From the NCBI GenBank assembly GCA_012511695.1, contig JAAZFO010000112.1:1-7247 (forward strand): DNA of 7,247 bases, read 5' to 3'. This DNA comes from Erysipelotrichia bacterium. Its GTDB lineage: Bacteria > Bacillota_I > Bacilli_A > RFN20 > CAG-826. Each line of letters starts with the position of its first letter. Position 1 is the first letter of the stretch. Shown here one piece after another: positions 1-7,130 of this stretch. Below the pieces are notes generated by a model. It made no database searches. It worked only from the letters and a program-made list of their open reading frames with translations, and was not told where the DNA came from. Position numbers and translations under genes: made by a program.

Positions 1-695
1 AGTCCACACTTTTTAATGTGATTATGGGCCACCCCCGTTATATAGTCACTGCCGGAGACATTACGTTTGATGGCCATGATGTTTTAACCTTACCAACGAA
101 CGAACGCGCAAAACTCGGTTTATTTTTTGGGATGCAAACTCCGAGTGAAATTCCTGGTGTTATCAATTCTGACTTTTTAAGGAGTGCTTTAAATGCACAC
201 AGGGAGAAACCTATCTCCACCTATAATTTTTATAAGCTATTAAATCAAGTGACCGAAGAGTTAAAAATGCCTTTTGATTTAGCTACTAGAGCATTAAATG
301 AAGGTTTTTCTGGTGGTGAAAAAAAGCGAAATGAAATTTTACAAATGAAAATATTGGAATCTAAAATCGCTTTACTTGATGAAATCGATTCCGGCTTAGA
401 TGTCGATGCCATGCAAGTGGTAGCAGAAGTCATCAGAAAAGAACGAGAAAAAGGGCGTGGTTTTTTAATTATTTCGCATTATGCAAGATTATATGACTTA
501 ATTCATCCAACGCGTGTGGTAGTGATGATTAATGGCCGCATTGTCTTAGACGGCGGTCCAGAAATCTTTAAGCGGATCGACCAAACCGGCTATGAGTTTA
601 TCAAAACTGAACTCGGCATTGAAATCGCTAAGGAAGAAGTAAACATGAACACAGTTTCGATTGGTATCTGTGCGGTTAAAACTGGTGTTGAATAA
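1..695 (+). CDS. sufC: SufC, Fe-S cluster assembly ATPase (5' end cut by window)
   Basis: This is the ABC-type ATPase of the SufBCD scaffold, a cytosolic complex that builds Fe-S clusters. SufC powers conformational changes in SufB and SufD. The window opens inside the Walker A motif: bases 1-2 finish a codon that is probably Lys, followed by Ser-Thr-Leu. About 40 N-terminal residues are therefore missing, and the GTG at 18 is an internal Val, not a start. Visible motifs are IMGHPRY after Walker A, the Q-loop Gln at 135-137 in MQTPSEIPGV, the ABC signature FSGGE at 306-320, Walker B ALLDE ending at 383 followed by IDSGLD, and the switch His at 477-479 (ISHY). FSGGEKKRNE and DEIDSGLD are hallmark SufC sequences. 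After the usual ending ELGIE there is a tail of about 23 residues, longer than I expect for the family. The stop is TAA at 693-695, 7 bases before the sufD ATG. Confidence 0.96.
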   Translation, partial: STLFNVIMGHPRYIVTAGDITFDGHDVLTLPTNERAKLGLFFGMQTPSEIPGVINSDFLRSALNAHREKPISTYNFYKLLNQVTEELKMPFDLATRALNEGFSGGEKKRNEILQMKILESKIALLDEIDSGLDVDAMQVVAEVIRKEREKGRGFLIISHYARLYDLIHPTRVVVMINGRIVLDGGPEIFKRIDQTGYEFIKTELGIEIAKEEVNMNTVSIGICAVKTGVE

Positions 696-702
696 GAAAA
701 AT

Positions 703-1500
703 ATGAATAGAATTTCCATAGTAGACAATTTAAATAAAGTAAAAACTGGTGATTATTTCATCGATGGTTTAAATATTCTCACAAACAATCTCACCATTGA
801 AACAGAGAGTTGTTCAGTTTGTGATATTTTTGTTAAAGATTTTTCAAAGATCGAACAGCTAAATATTATCGTTAACACCGATAGTCAAGTGACGCTTTCT
901 ATACTTGGCGAAGAGGAAATATTAAAACACAAAATTAAAATAAAGGTATTGAAAAACGCTACATTCAATGGGTATTTAGCTGATTTTACTAAAAAAAATA
1001 ATGATTTTAATTGTCTAATTGAGTTAGCGGAAGAGTCTGCGAATGGTATGTTTAAAGTAGCTTCACTAGCTTCTTTAGATGACCGCAAAAAAATTGATAT
1101 ATCTTTAGTCCATCACCATCCTAAAACAATTGGTAAAATCGATTGTTTTGGTGTGTGCAAAGACAAATCAAAATTAACATTTTTAGGAACTTCACATATT
1201 GTCAAAGGAGCGATTAAATCCAAAACACAGCAAAGTGCAAAAGTCGTGGTCTTTGATCCCGAAAGTAATGCCGTTGCTAAACCCATTTTAAAAATTGATG
1301 AAAATGAAATTGAAGCTAGTCATGCGGCTGTAATCGGTCGTATAAATGATGAGCACCTCTTTTATTTGACATCTCGCGGCTTATCGGAAGCTGAAGCTAA
1401 AGACCTAATCACCCTTGGTTATTTAAAACCAATCCTCGTAGGCTTTAAAGAAGAAGAAATAAAAAAACGCATTTCTTCTTTGATTGAAGGGAGGGCGTAA
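703..1500 (+). CDS. sufD: SufD, short form of the SufBCD scaffold subunit
   Basis: SufD is the SufB paralogue that pairs with SufB and SufC in the Fe-S assembly scaffold. This 265-residue protein is far shorter than the roughly 430-residue SufD of Bacillus. It holds mainly the beta-helix core and C-terminal part of the family and lacks most of the N-terminal region. Diagnostic features are the C-terminal block EASHAAVIGRI, with His207 matching the conserved His of the E. coli SHGATVG segment, then HLFYLTSRGLSEAEA, which parallels LFYLMSRGISEEDA in SufB. The start is uncertain. ATG 703 is the first Met clear of the sufC stop, but the bases before it (AATAAGAAAAAT) are a poor ribosome binding site. 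A TTG at 661 in the same frame would add 14 residues but also lacks one. Coupling to sufC termination is likely. The gene ends one base before the sufS start. Confidence 0.88.
   Translation: MNRISIVDNLNKVKTGDYFIDGLNILTNNLTIETESCSVCDIFVKDFSKIEQLNIIVNTDSQVTLSILGEEEILKHKIKIKVLKNATFNGYLADFTKKNNDFNCLIELAEESANGMFKVASLASLDDRKKIDISLVHHHPKTIGKIDCFGVCKDKSKLTFLGTSHIVKGAIKSKTQQSAKVVVFDPESNAVAKPILKIDENEIEASHAAVIGRINDEHLFYLTSRGLSEAEAKDLITLGYLKPILVGFKEEEIKKRISSLIEGRA
1489..1495 (+). promoter_or_regulatory. Ribosome binding site of sufS
   Basis: GGGAGGG lies in the last codons of sufD, 6 bases before ATG 1502. It fixes the sufS start at 1502. A TTG at 1484 in the same frame would itself lie upstream of this site and has no binding site of its own. 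Confidence 0.8.
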
Positions 1501-1501
1501 G

Positions 1502-2737
1502 ATGTACGATGTTTATGAAATAAGGAAGCAATTCCCGATGCTTAGTAGCAACCGTACTATGCAAAATAAACCTTTAATTTATCTGGATAATTGTTCAACT
1601 ACTTTTAAACCACAAAGTGTCATTGATGCAGAGATGAGTTATTACCAACTATATAGCAGCAACTCACATCGCAGTGACTATGATTTGTCTTATCAAATTG
1701 ACGTCATGCTCGAAGAAGCACGGGCCACTGTTGCGCGCTTTATTCACTGCGAACCCAATGAAGTGATCTTCACTGAAGGGACGACACATTCTTTAAACTT
1801 AGTTGCCTATAGCTATGGTTTAAAAAACCTCAAAAAAGGCGATGAAATTGTTATTACAATTGCTGAACATGCTTCTAATATTTTGCCATGGTTTAGAATC
1901 GCTGAGTTAACCGGCGCAAAAATCGTTTATATTCCTTTAGATAAAGAAGGGAGAATAACGGCTGAAAATTTAAAAAAAGTTATTTCTTCAAAAACAAAAA
2001 TCGTCTCAATTGCGCAAATCGGCAATATATTAGGTTACATTACTGATGTTAAAGAACTCGGAAAAATTGCTCATAGCGTCGGCGCTATTATGATCGTGGA
2101 TGGTGCGCAATCTGCGCCCCACATTCCGGTTAATTTTAAAGATTTGAATGTCGATTTTTTTGCTTTTTCCGCCCATAAAATGTGTGGCCCAACTGGCACC
2201 GGTGCCTTGATTGGCAAATACGATTTATTAGTGGAAATGGACCCTTTTATTACTGGGGGTAATATGAATAATATAATCAAAAAAGATGGAACTGTAGATT
2301 ATCGTTTGCCACCCTACAAGTTTGAAGCGGGCACCTTAAATCTCGCTGGTATTTTGGGCTTTAAAGCTGCTGTTGATTTTGTGGAATCTATCGGGATGGA
2401 AAATATTTATAAACATGGCCAAGAACTCTTCAAATATACTCTTAAAAAACTAGAAGGTCGTGACGATGTTATTATTTACAATAAGACAGCGGCAGGTGAA
2501 ATTTTAACCTTCAATAAGCGCGGTGTTTTTGCACAAGACCAAGCGACTTATATGAATTATAAAGGGATTGCAATTCGTGCGGGCGAACATTGCGCTAAAC
2601 TATTAGATAACTTTTTAAATACAAAAGCGACTTGTCGTATGTCGACTTACTTATATACAACTAAGGAAGAAATTGATGCTTTTGTGGAAGCTTTAATTGG
2701 GGGAGGAGATGTTTTAGATGCGTATTTCAATGACTAA
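1502..2737 (+). CDS. sufS: SufS cysteine desulfurase
   Basis: SufS is a PLP-dependent group II cysteine desulfurase that converts L-cysteine to L-alanine and passes the persulfide sulfur to SufU. It has 411 residues, close to the usual length of about 406. Fold-type I aminotransferase features are the N-terminal YLDNCSTT (28-35), TEGTTHSLNL (91-100), the PLP-stacking His123 in AEHAS, Asp200 and Gln203 in VDGAQS, and the Schiff-base Lys226 in SAHKMCGPTG. The C-terminal part carries GTLNLAG, RAGEHCAK and the catalytic Cys378 in ATCRMSTYLY. RAGEHC differs from the common RxGHHC by Glu362 in place of the first His. I associate this form with Mollicutes-like desulfurases. Start ATG 1502 was chosen for the strong GGGAGGG in front of it. 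The 3' end overlaps sufU by 20 bases, and SufU is the expected partner. Confidence 0.96.
   Translation: MYDVYEIRKQFPMLSSNRTMQNKPLIYLDNCSTTFKPQSVIDAEMSYYQLYSSNSHRSDYDLSYQIDVMLEEARATVARFIHCEPNEVIFTEGTTHSLNLVAYSYGLKNLKKGDEIVITIAEHASNILPWFRIAELTGAKIVYIPLDKEGRITAENLKKVISSKTKIVSIAQIGNILGYITDVKELGKIAHSVGAIMIVDGAQSAPHIPVNFKDLNVDFFAFSAHKMCGPTGTGALIGKYDLLVEMDPFITGGNMNNIIKKDGTVDYRLPPYKFEAGTLNLAGILGFKAAVDFVESIGMENIYKHGQELFKYTLKKLEGRDDVIIYNKTAAGEILTFNKRGVFAQDQATYMNYKGIAIRAGEHCAKLLDNFLNTKATCRMSTYLYTTKEEIDAFVEALIGGGDVLDAYFND
2702..2708 (+). promoter_or_regulatory. Ribosome binding site of sufU
   Basis: GGAGGAG within the end of sufS lies 9 bases before ATG 2718. It supports 2718 over the in-frame ATG at 2730, which would be 21 bases away. 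It also implies that sufU translation is coupled to sufS. Confidence 0.7.
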
Positions 2738-3149
2738 TGAGATGATGCGCCAAATCATTATGGATCACTATTCTCATCCGACAAATAAGCGGCGTCCAAC
2801 TATTGAAGGGTATGAGAAAATTCACATGCACTCTGATAATTGTATTGATGATTTAGATATTTATATATTAGTTAAAGATCGTAAAATTATCGACGCTTGT
2901 TTCGAAGGTGTCGCCTGTATTATTTCGACGGCCTCGACTGATATAATGTGTGATTTATTAAAAGGGAAAAACATCGATGAGGCTCGACAAATAATCGATG
3001 CTTATCAAAAGATGATGCGAGAAGAAAAGTTTGATGAAGCTCTCCTTGGAGAAGCCATCGTCTTTATAAACACTAGCAAACAAGCAGCAAGAATTAGGTG
3101 CGCTACTATTGGATGGACAGCGGCGGAAGAGATTTTAAAGGACAAATAA
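2718..3149 (+). CDS. sufU: SufU zinc-dependent sulfur transfer protein
   Basis: SufU is the IscU-like protein of Gram-positive SUF systems. It uses a zinc-bound cysteine to accept sulfur from SufS and hand it to the SufBCD scaffold. The protein has 143 residues, close to the usual length of about 147. The N-terminal segment IIMDHYSHPTNKRR matches the family's MDHYKNPRNKG region. The predicted zinc ligands are all present: Cys42 and Asp44 (NCIDD), Cys67 (GVACIIS) and Cys128 (RIRCATIGW). The usual Cys-Gly-Asp reads Cys-Ile-Asp here, a noticeable change next to the acceptor cysteine. The GEAIVFINTS stretch before RIRC occupies the linker region that separates SufU from true IscU. The gene overlaps sufS by 20 bases, and its TAA is one base before the intended sufB ATG. 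Confidence 0.94.
   Translation: MRISMTNEMMRQIIMDHYSHPTNKRRPTIEGYEKIHMHSDNCIDDLDIYILVKDRKIIDACFEGVACIISTASTDIMCDLLKGKNIDEARQIIDAYQKMMREEKFDEALLGEAIVFINTSKQAARIRCATIGWTAAEEILKDK
3137..3142 (+). promoter_or_regulatory. Ribosome binding site for the original sufB start (ATG 3151)
   Basis: AAAGGA at the end of sufU lies 8 bases before ATG 3151, an ordinary spacing. By contrast, no Shine-Dalgarno-like sequence precedes ATG 3292. This favours 3151 as the evolved sufB start, even though the frame from it now meets a stop after six codons. Confidence 0.7.
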
Positions 3150-3150
3150 A

Positions 3151-3291
3151 ATGCCTAAAAAAGATATTTAATTTCTAGAAGATTACAAATATGGCTTCAA
3201 AGATAAAGATATATCGATTTTAAGAACGAATGTCGGTTTAAACGAGGAAATCGTCAGACAGATTTCTAAGCTTAAAGATGAACCAGATTGG
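3151..3291 (+). pseudogene. sufB: 5' part of sufB, interrupted by an in-frame TAA at codon 7
   Basis: Reading from ATG 3151 gives MPKKDI, a TAA at 3169-3171, then FLEDYKYGFKDKD and onward in the same frame into the main sufB frame at 3292 through EPDWML. YKYGF and EPxWML are typical of the SufB N-terminus, and with this segment the protein would be 466 residues, the normal SufB length (about 465 in Bacillus). GAA (Glu) to TAA is the simplest single-base explanation. There is no ATG, GTG or TTG in this frame between the stop and 3292. As written, ribosomes starting at 3151 would make a six-residue peptide. The rest of the segment shows no other damage, so the lesion is recent, a sequence error, or somehow bypassed. 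Confidence 0.85.
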
Positions 3292-4551
3292 ATGCTCGAA
3301 CTACGTCTAAAAAGTTATCGTGCCTTTATGAAGATGCCTCTGCCAAACTTTGGACCGGATTTAACTAATCTCGACTTTGATTCCTATACTTATTTCACCC
3401 GTTTAACTAGTGAAGAAGTCCAAACTTGGGATGAAGTGCCAGAAACTATTAAAAATACTTTTAACAGGCTCGGTATCCCTGAAGCTGAACAAAAGTTTTT
3501 AGCAGGTGTTTCCACCCACTATGAATCAGGAGTGATTTATCACAATATGTTAAAAGAAGTCGAAGACAAGGGTGTCATTTTTCTTTCTACCGATACAGCA
3601 TTAAAACTTTATCCAGACTTAGTTAAGAAGTATTTTGGCACTATTGTGCCAATGGCTGATAATAAGTTTTCAGCCCTGAATGGGGCTGTTTGGTCTGGTG
3701 GTTCATTTATTTATGTTCCTAAAGGTGTCCGTTTAGATAAGCCTTTACAATCATATTTTAGGATTAATAATGAAAAATCAGGTCAATTTGAAAGAACCTT
3801 AATTATTGTGGATGAGGGAGCCGATATCCATTATGTTGAAGGGTGCACCGCTCCTATTTACAGTAAAGACTCTTTGCACGCAGCGGTCGTAGAAGTCGTC
3901 GTTTTAAAAGGCGGGAAATGCCGTTATTCTACAGTCCAAAACTGGAGCACCAATATCGTCAATTTAGTGACCAAAAGAGCAATTTGTTATGAAAACGCTT
4001 CTATGGAATGGATTGATGGCAACATCGGTTCACAAATAAATATGAAATATCCAGCTTGTATTTTAGCGGGCGAGGGGGCTAAAGGGACATGTATCTCTGT
4101 TGCGGTTGCTAGTCAAGGTCAATATCAAGATGCTGGCGCCAGAATGATTCATTTAGCCGATAATACGTCTTCAACGATTATTTCAAAATCAATTGTTAAA
4201 AATGGTGGTACCGCTAATTATCGTGGCACTGTCAGACACCATCGCCAGGCACAAAATTGTCGTAGCCATGTCGAATGCGACACTTTGATGTTAGATAATC
4301 GTTCATTTAGTGACACTATTCCTACAAATGAAGTTAAGAATAATACTTCGTTTATTGAACATGAAGCGACTGTTAGCAAGATTTCAGAAGATCAACTATT
4401 TTATTTGATGTCTAGAGGCATTTCAGAAGAAGATGCGATTCAAATGATTGTTATCGGATTTATTGAACCATTTTCTCGAGAGTTACCAATGGAATATGCG
4501 GTCGAACTCAACCAATTAATTAAAATGGATATGGAAGGAAGTGTCGGTTAA
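3292..4551 (+). CDS. sufB: SufB, Fe-S cluster scaffold subunit (open part of the gene)
   Basis: SufB is the main scaffold subunit of SufBCD, on which Fe-S clusters form. The open part codes for 419 residues. Strongly conserved blocks are TWDEVPETIK (45-54), GIPEAEQKFLAGVS (61-74), AVWSGGSFIYVPKGV (132-146), QFERTLIIVDEGA (165-177), HYVEGCTAPIY (180-190), MEWIDGNIGS (238-247), KYPACILAGEGA (252-263), QYQDAGARMIHLA (277-289), NTSSTIISKSI (291-301), VECDTLMLD (327-335), and EHEATVSKISEDQLFYLMSRG (356-376). Cys329 and the Glu-His-Glu at 356-358 correspond to residues implicated in cluster assembly in E. coli SufB. The ATG at 3292 is the conserved Met of the family's EPxWML motif, not a convincing start, and no ribosome binding site precedes it. 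The natural N-terminus lies 47 codons upstream behind a stop codon. The stop codon overlaps the mnmG ATG by one base (TAATG). Confidence 0.93.
   Translation: MLELRLKSYRAFMKMPLPNFGPDLTNLDFDSYTYFTRLTSEEVQTWDEVPETIKNTFNRLGIPEAEQKFLAGVSTHYESGVIYHNMLKEVEDKGVIFLSTDTALKLYPDLVKKYFGTIVPMADNKFSALNGAVWSGGSFIYVPKGVRLDKPLQSYFRINNEKSGQFERTLIIVDEGADIHYVEGCTAPIYSKDSLHAAVVEVVVLKGGKCRYSTVQNWSTNIVNLVTKRAICYENASMEWIDGNIGSQINMKYPACILAGEGAKGTCISVAVASQGQYQDAGARMIHLADNTSSTIISKSIVKNGGTANYRGTVRHHRQAQNCRSHVECDTLMLDNRSFSDTIPTNEVKNNTSFIEHEATVSKISEDQLFYLMSRGISEEDAIQMIVIGFIEPFSRELPMEYAVELNQLIKMDMEGSVG
4535..4541 (+). promoter_or_regulatory. Ribosome binding site of mnmG
   Basis: AAGGAAG within the last sufB codons lies 9 bases before the mnmG ATG at 4551. 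Together with the TAATG stop-start overlap, this points to coupled translation of mnmG with sufB. Confidence 0.7.
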
Positions 4552-6425
4552 TGGCCAGTTACGACATCATTGTTGTTGGAGGTGGCCACGCTGGACTAGA
4601 AGCCGCTTTTACTGCCGCTCATTACGGTAAACAAACACTACTGCTGACGCTTAATATAAAAATGATGGCCGATATGCCGTGCAACCCTTCAATCGGGGGT
4701 TCTGCTAAGGGCATTGTTGTCCGTGAAATCGATGCCTTAGGTGGCGTGATGGCCAAAGCGGCGGATCACCATTATTTACAAATAAAAATGTTGAATACTA
4801 GCAAAGGACCAGGAGTCCAATGTTTAAGATCGCAACAAGATAAACTAGAATACCCTCGCTATTTACAACAATTAGCCCTTAATACCCCTAATCTCGATGT
4901 TAAAGAGGGGATGGTCGTTTCTCTTATAATTGAAAAAGAAAAAGTGACTGGTGTTATTTTAGAAGACCAAACCAAATTTTATGCTAAAGCAGTAATTTTA
5001 ACGACAGGGGCTTATATGGAGAGTCAAATATTTCGTGGAAAGGAAGTTAAAGATGAAGGGCCAGATGGTGAAAAACCTTCACGACACTTAGCGCCATTTT
5101 TAAGAAGTATTGGCATCCAAACAATTAGATTAAAAACCGGCACTCCACCGAGAATAAAAAGAAGTTCGATCGATTTCAGTCACGCTATTCCTCAACCAGG
5201 CATGAATGTAAAAACGGCTTTTTCTTACGAGACTAAGAAATTTATCCCAGTTGAAGAGCAAGAGTTGTGTTATTTAGTTTATACGACCCCAAAAACACAT
5301 GACATCATCAGAGAACATCTCGATGACTCAGCTCTTTATGGTGGATTGGTCACAGGAGCGGGTCCGAGATATTGCCCTTCAATTGAAGCCAAAATTGTCA
5401 CTTTTGCTGATAAAGAAAGGCATCAATTGTTTTTAGAGCCAGAGTCTCGTCACACCGATTCTATTTATTTACAAGGTTTTGCAACTTCCATGCCGGTAGA
5501 TGTCCAAGAAAAAATGGTCCGATCACTACCGGGTTTTGAAAAGGCTGAATTTCTTAAATATGCTTATGCGATTGAATACGATGCCGTTAGAACTGAAGAA
5601 TATGGACCGACTTTGGAAATAAAAAAATGGCCAGGATTATATGTTGCTGGCCAAATTTGTGGCACTTCAGGTTATGAAGAAGCGGCTGCCTTAGGCCTAA
5701 TGGCGAGCATTAATGCTTGTTTAAAAATAGATAATAAGGAACCGCTTATTTTAAGAAGAGATCAAGCGTATATCGGCGTGATGATTGATGACCTAGTCAC
5801 TAAGGGGATTGATGAACCGTATCGTTTAATGTCCTCAAGAGCGGAATTTCGGTTGATATTAAGGCACGATAATGCCGATTTAAGATTAACAGAAATTGGA
5901 CGAAAAATCGGTTTGATTTCAGCGCAAAGATACGATGATTTCTTAAATAAAATCGCTAGTATGGATGCGGCAGTTAATATTTTAAAAACTACTTATTTAG
6001 GTGCTAAAAAAGAAGTTAATGCCTATTTAAGAAGTATCGGTTCTAATGAACTAACAGGGGGCATTCAGGCTTTTGAATTGTTAAAAAGACCGCGTGTTAA
6101 ATATAGTGAATTAGTGAAACTTATCCCTGCTTTGCAAACGATTACAATGGCGGATGATGTTTATGAAAAAATTGAAATTCAAGCTAAGTATGAAGGCTAT
6201 ATCATCAAACAAATTAAAGAAGCCGAAAACATGGTAAAATTAGAAGAGATGAAAATTCCTCAAGACATTGATTTTTTACACATGGATGGCTTGGCGCTGG
6301 AGGCTAGACAAAAGATGGACCAAATTCGTCCATTAACTATCGGTCAAGCTTCGCGTATTTCGGGAGTTAATCCCAGCGATATCAGCGTCCTTATTTTCAA
6401 TGTCAGAAAGGCTTACCATGGATAA
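4551..6425 (+). CDS. mnmG: MnmG (GidA), tRNA wobble-uridine carboxymethylaminomethyl-modifying enzyme subunit
   Basis: MnmG is the FAD-dependent partner of the GTPase MnmE. Together they add the aminomethyl or carboxymethylaminomethyl group to C5 of U34 in tRNAs that read split codon boxes. The protein has 624 residues, close to E. coli's 629. The N-terminal dinucleotide-binding motif is VVGGGHAGLEAA (8-19). Family signatures follow: CNPSIGGSAKG (44-54, with the conserved Cys44), NTSKGPGVQ (82-90), KTGTPPRI (195-202), GPRYCPSIEAK (271-281, with the conserved Cys275), EPESRHTDSIYLQG (296-309) and GTSGYEEAAALGL (371-383). The C-terminal helical part, needed for tRNA and MnmE contact, is complete up to FNVRKAYHG. 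No mnmE is in the window, although the two genes are often close. The start overlaps the sufB stop, and the end overlaps rsmG by 8 bases. Confidence 0.97.
   Translation: MASYDIIVVGGGHAGLEAAFTAAHYGKQTLLLTLNIKMMADMPCNPSIGGSAKGIVVREIDALGGVMAKAADHHYLQIKMLNTSKGPGVQCLRSQQDKLEYPRYLQQLALNTPNLDVKEGMVVSLIIEKEKVTGVILEDQTKFYAKAVILTTGAYMESQIFRGKEVKDEGPDGEKPSRHLAPFLRSIGIQTIRLKTGTPPRIKRSSIDFSHAIPQPGMNVKTAFSYETKKFIPVEEQELCYLVYTTPKTHDIIREHLDDSALYGGLVTGAGPRYCPSIEAKIVTFADKERHQLFLEPESRHTDSIYLQGFATSMPVDVQEKMVRSLPGFEKAEFLKYAYAIEYDAVRTEEYGPTLEIKKWPGLYVAGQICGTSGYEEAAALGLMASINACLKIDNKEPLILRRDQAYIGVMIDDLVTKGIDEPYRLMSSRAEFRLILRHDNADLRLTEIGRKIGLISAQRYDDFLNKIASMDAAVNILKTTYLGAKKEVNAYLRSIGSNELTGGIQAFELLKRPRVKYSELVKLIPALQTITMADDVYEKIEIQAKYEGYIIKQIKEAENMVKLEEMKIPQDIDFLHMDGLALEARQKMDQIRPLTIGQASRISGVNPSDISVLIFNVRKAYHG
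6407..6411 (+). promoter_or_regulatory. Ribosome binding site of rsmG
   Basis: AAAGG lies 6 bases before ATG 6418, inside the end of mnmG. It favours 6418 over an in-frame ATG at 6400, which would sit upstream of this site and has no evident binding site. Confidence 0.6.
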
Positions 6426-7119
6426 AATAACTCTGGTCAACGAATTAAAAAAACGGGCGATTAAGGTGTCCGACTTACAACTTTCCCAATTGTGGGATTT
6501 TATGACGCATGTCTTAAAAACTAACGAGTTATTTAACTTAACTGCGATTACTAACGAAGGAGCTTTTGTCGAAAAGATGATTTTCGATAGTGCTTCAGCA
6601 CTATACGGTCAAAACTACGATCAAAAAGATATCTTAGATATCGGTACTGGTGCTGGTTTTCCAAGTGTGGTTTTAGCAATTTTATCGCCAACTAGTCGTG
6701 TCTACGCTTTAGATAGCACCGCTAAGAAAGTGGAATTTATTAAACAATACGCTATTAAAAACAATTTGCCGATCACGACTATTAATGCACGAGCAGAAGA
6801 CTATGCTAAAGACCACCGTGAACAATTTGACTATGTCATCGCTAGGGCTGTAGCGCCATTAAGAGTTTTAATGGAACTAGCGGTGCCAAGTTTAAAAGTC
6901 GGCGGCCATTTCATCGCTATGAAAGGTCCAAATTATGAAAACGAGATTAAAGAAGCGGTCGGTGCTTTAAAAACTTTGCACTGCGCTATTGACTATATTT
7001 ACGAGGATGTCTTGCCGCTGTCTGAAGAAAACCGTGCTTTGATTTTTATTAAAAAGATAGATAAAACTCCGCATAAATATCCGCGACTGTACGCAGATAT
7101 TAAAAATAAAGCTCTTTAA
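6418..7119 (+). CDS. rsmG: RsmG (GidB), 16S rRNA guanine-N7 methyltransferase
   Basis: RsmG uses S-adenosylmethionine to methylate N7 of a guanine in the 530 loop of 16S rRNA (G527 in E. coli). In several bacteria, loss of this methylation gives low-level streptomycin resistance. The protein has 233 residues, in the normal range of about 205-240. Visible features are the N-terminal helical region with NLTAIT (40-45), the SAM-binding motif DIGTGAGFPSV (74-84), the acidic position near ALDS (97-100), INARAED (122-128), VIARAVAPL (140-148) and the C-terminal TPHKYPR (217-223), which aligns with the TPKKYPR ending of Firmicutes homologues. The start at 6418 is chosen from its AAAGG site and gives a typical N-terminus. 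ATG 6400 would add six residues. The gene follows mnmG with an 8-base overlap, the classic gidA-gidB pairing, and is the last gene of the run. Confidence 0.96.
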   Translation: MDKITLVNELKKRAIKVSDLQLSQLWDFMTHVLKTNELFNLTAITNEGAFVEKMIFDSASALYGQNYDQKDILDIGTGAGFPSVVLAILSPTSRVYALDSTAKKVEFIKQYAIKNNLPITTINARAEDYAKDHREQFDYVIARAVAPLRVLMELAVPSLKVGGHFIAMKGPNYENEIKEAVGALKTLHCAIDYIYEDVLPLSEENRALIFIKKIDKTPHKYPRLYADIKNKAL

Positions 7120-7130
7120 TATAATAACTA

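Noticed and set aside
18..20. GTG as the start of the first gene
   Set aside because: The frame is open back to base 1 and reads Ser-Thr-Leu-Phe-Asn after a Walker A Lys remnant, so the gene begins before the window.
661..663. TTG as the sufD start
   Set aside because: It lies inside the sufC 3' end with no ribosome binding site, and the extra residues do not resemble a SufD N-terminus. ATG 703 is preferred, with reservations.
885..1088. Open frame on the - strand inside sufD, and similar minus-strand frames at 38-220, 245-433, 546-728 and 2071-2280
   Set aside because: Each is short, lies opposite a well-conserved gene, and resembles no known protein family.
1484..1486. TTG as the sufS start
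   Set aside because: The strong GGGAGGG lies downstream of it and is ideally spaced for ATG 1502.
3169..3171. TAA in sufB as evidence of a reassigned stop codon
   Set aside because: TAA terminates all seven genes in the window at the expected C-termini, so it acts as a normal stop here.
7108..7119. AAAGCTCTTT at the end of rsmG as a terminator hairpin
   Set aside because: The inverted repeat has almost no loop, is AT-rich, and is not followed by a T run.
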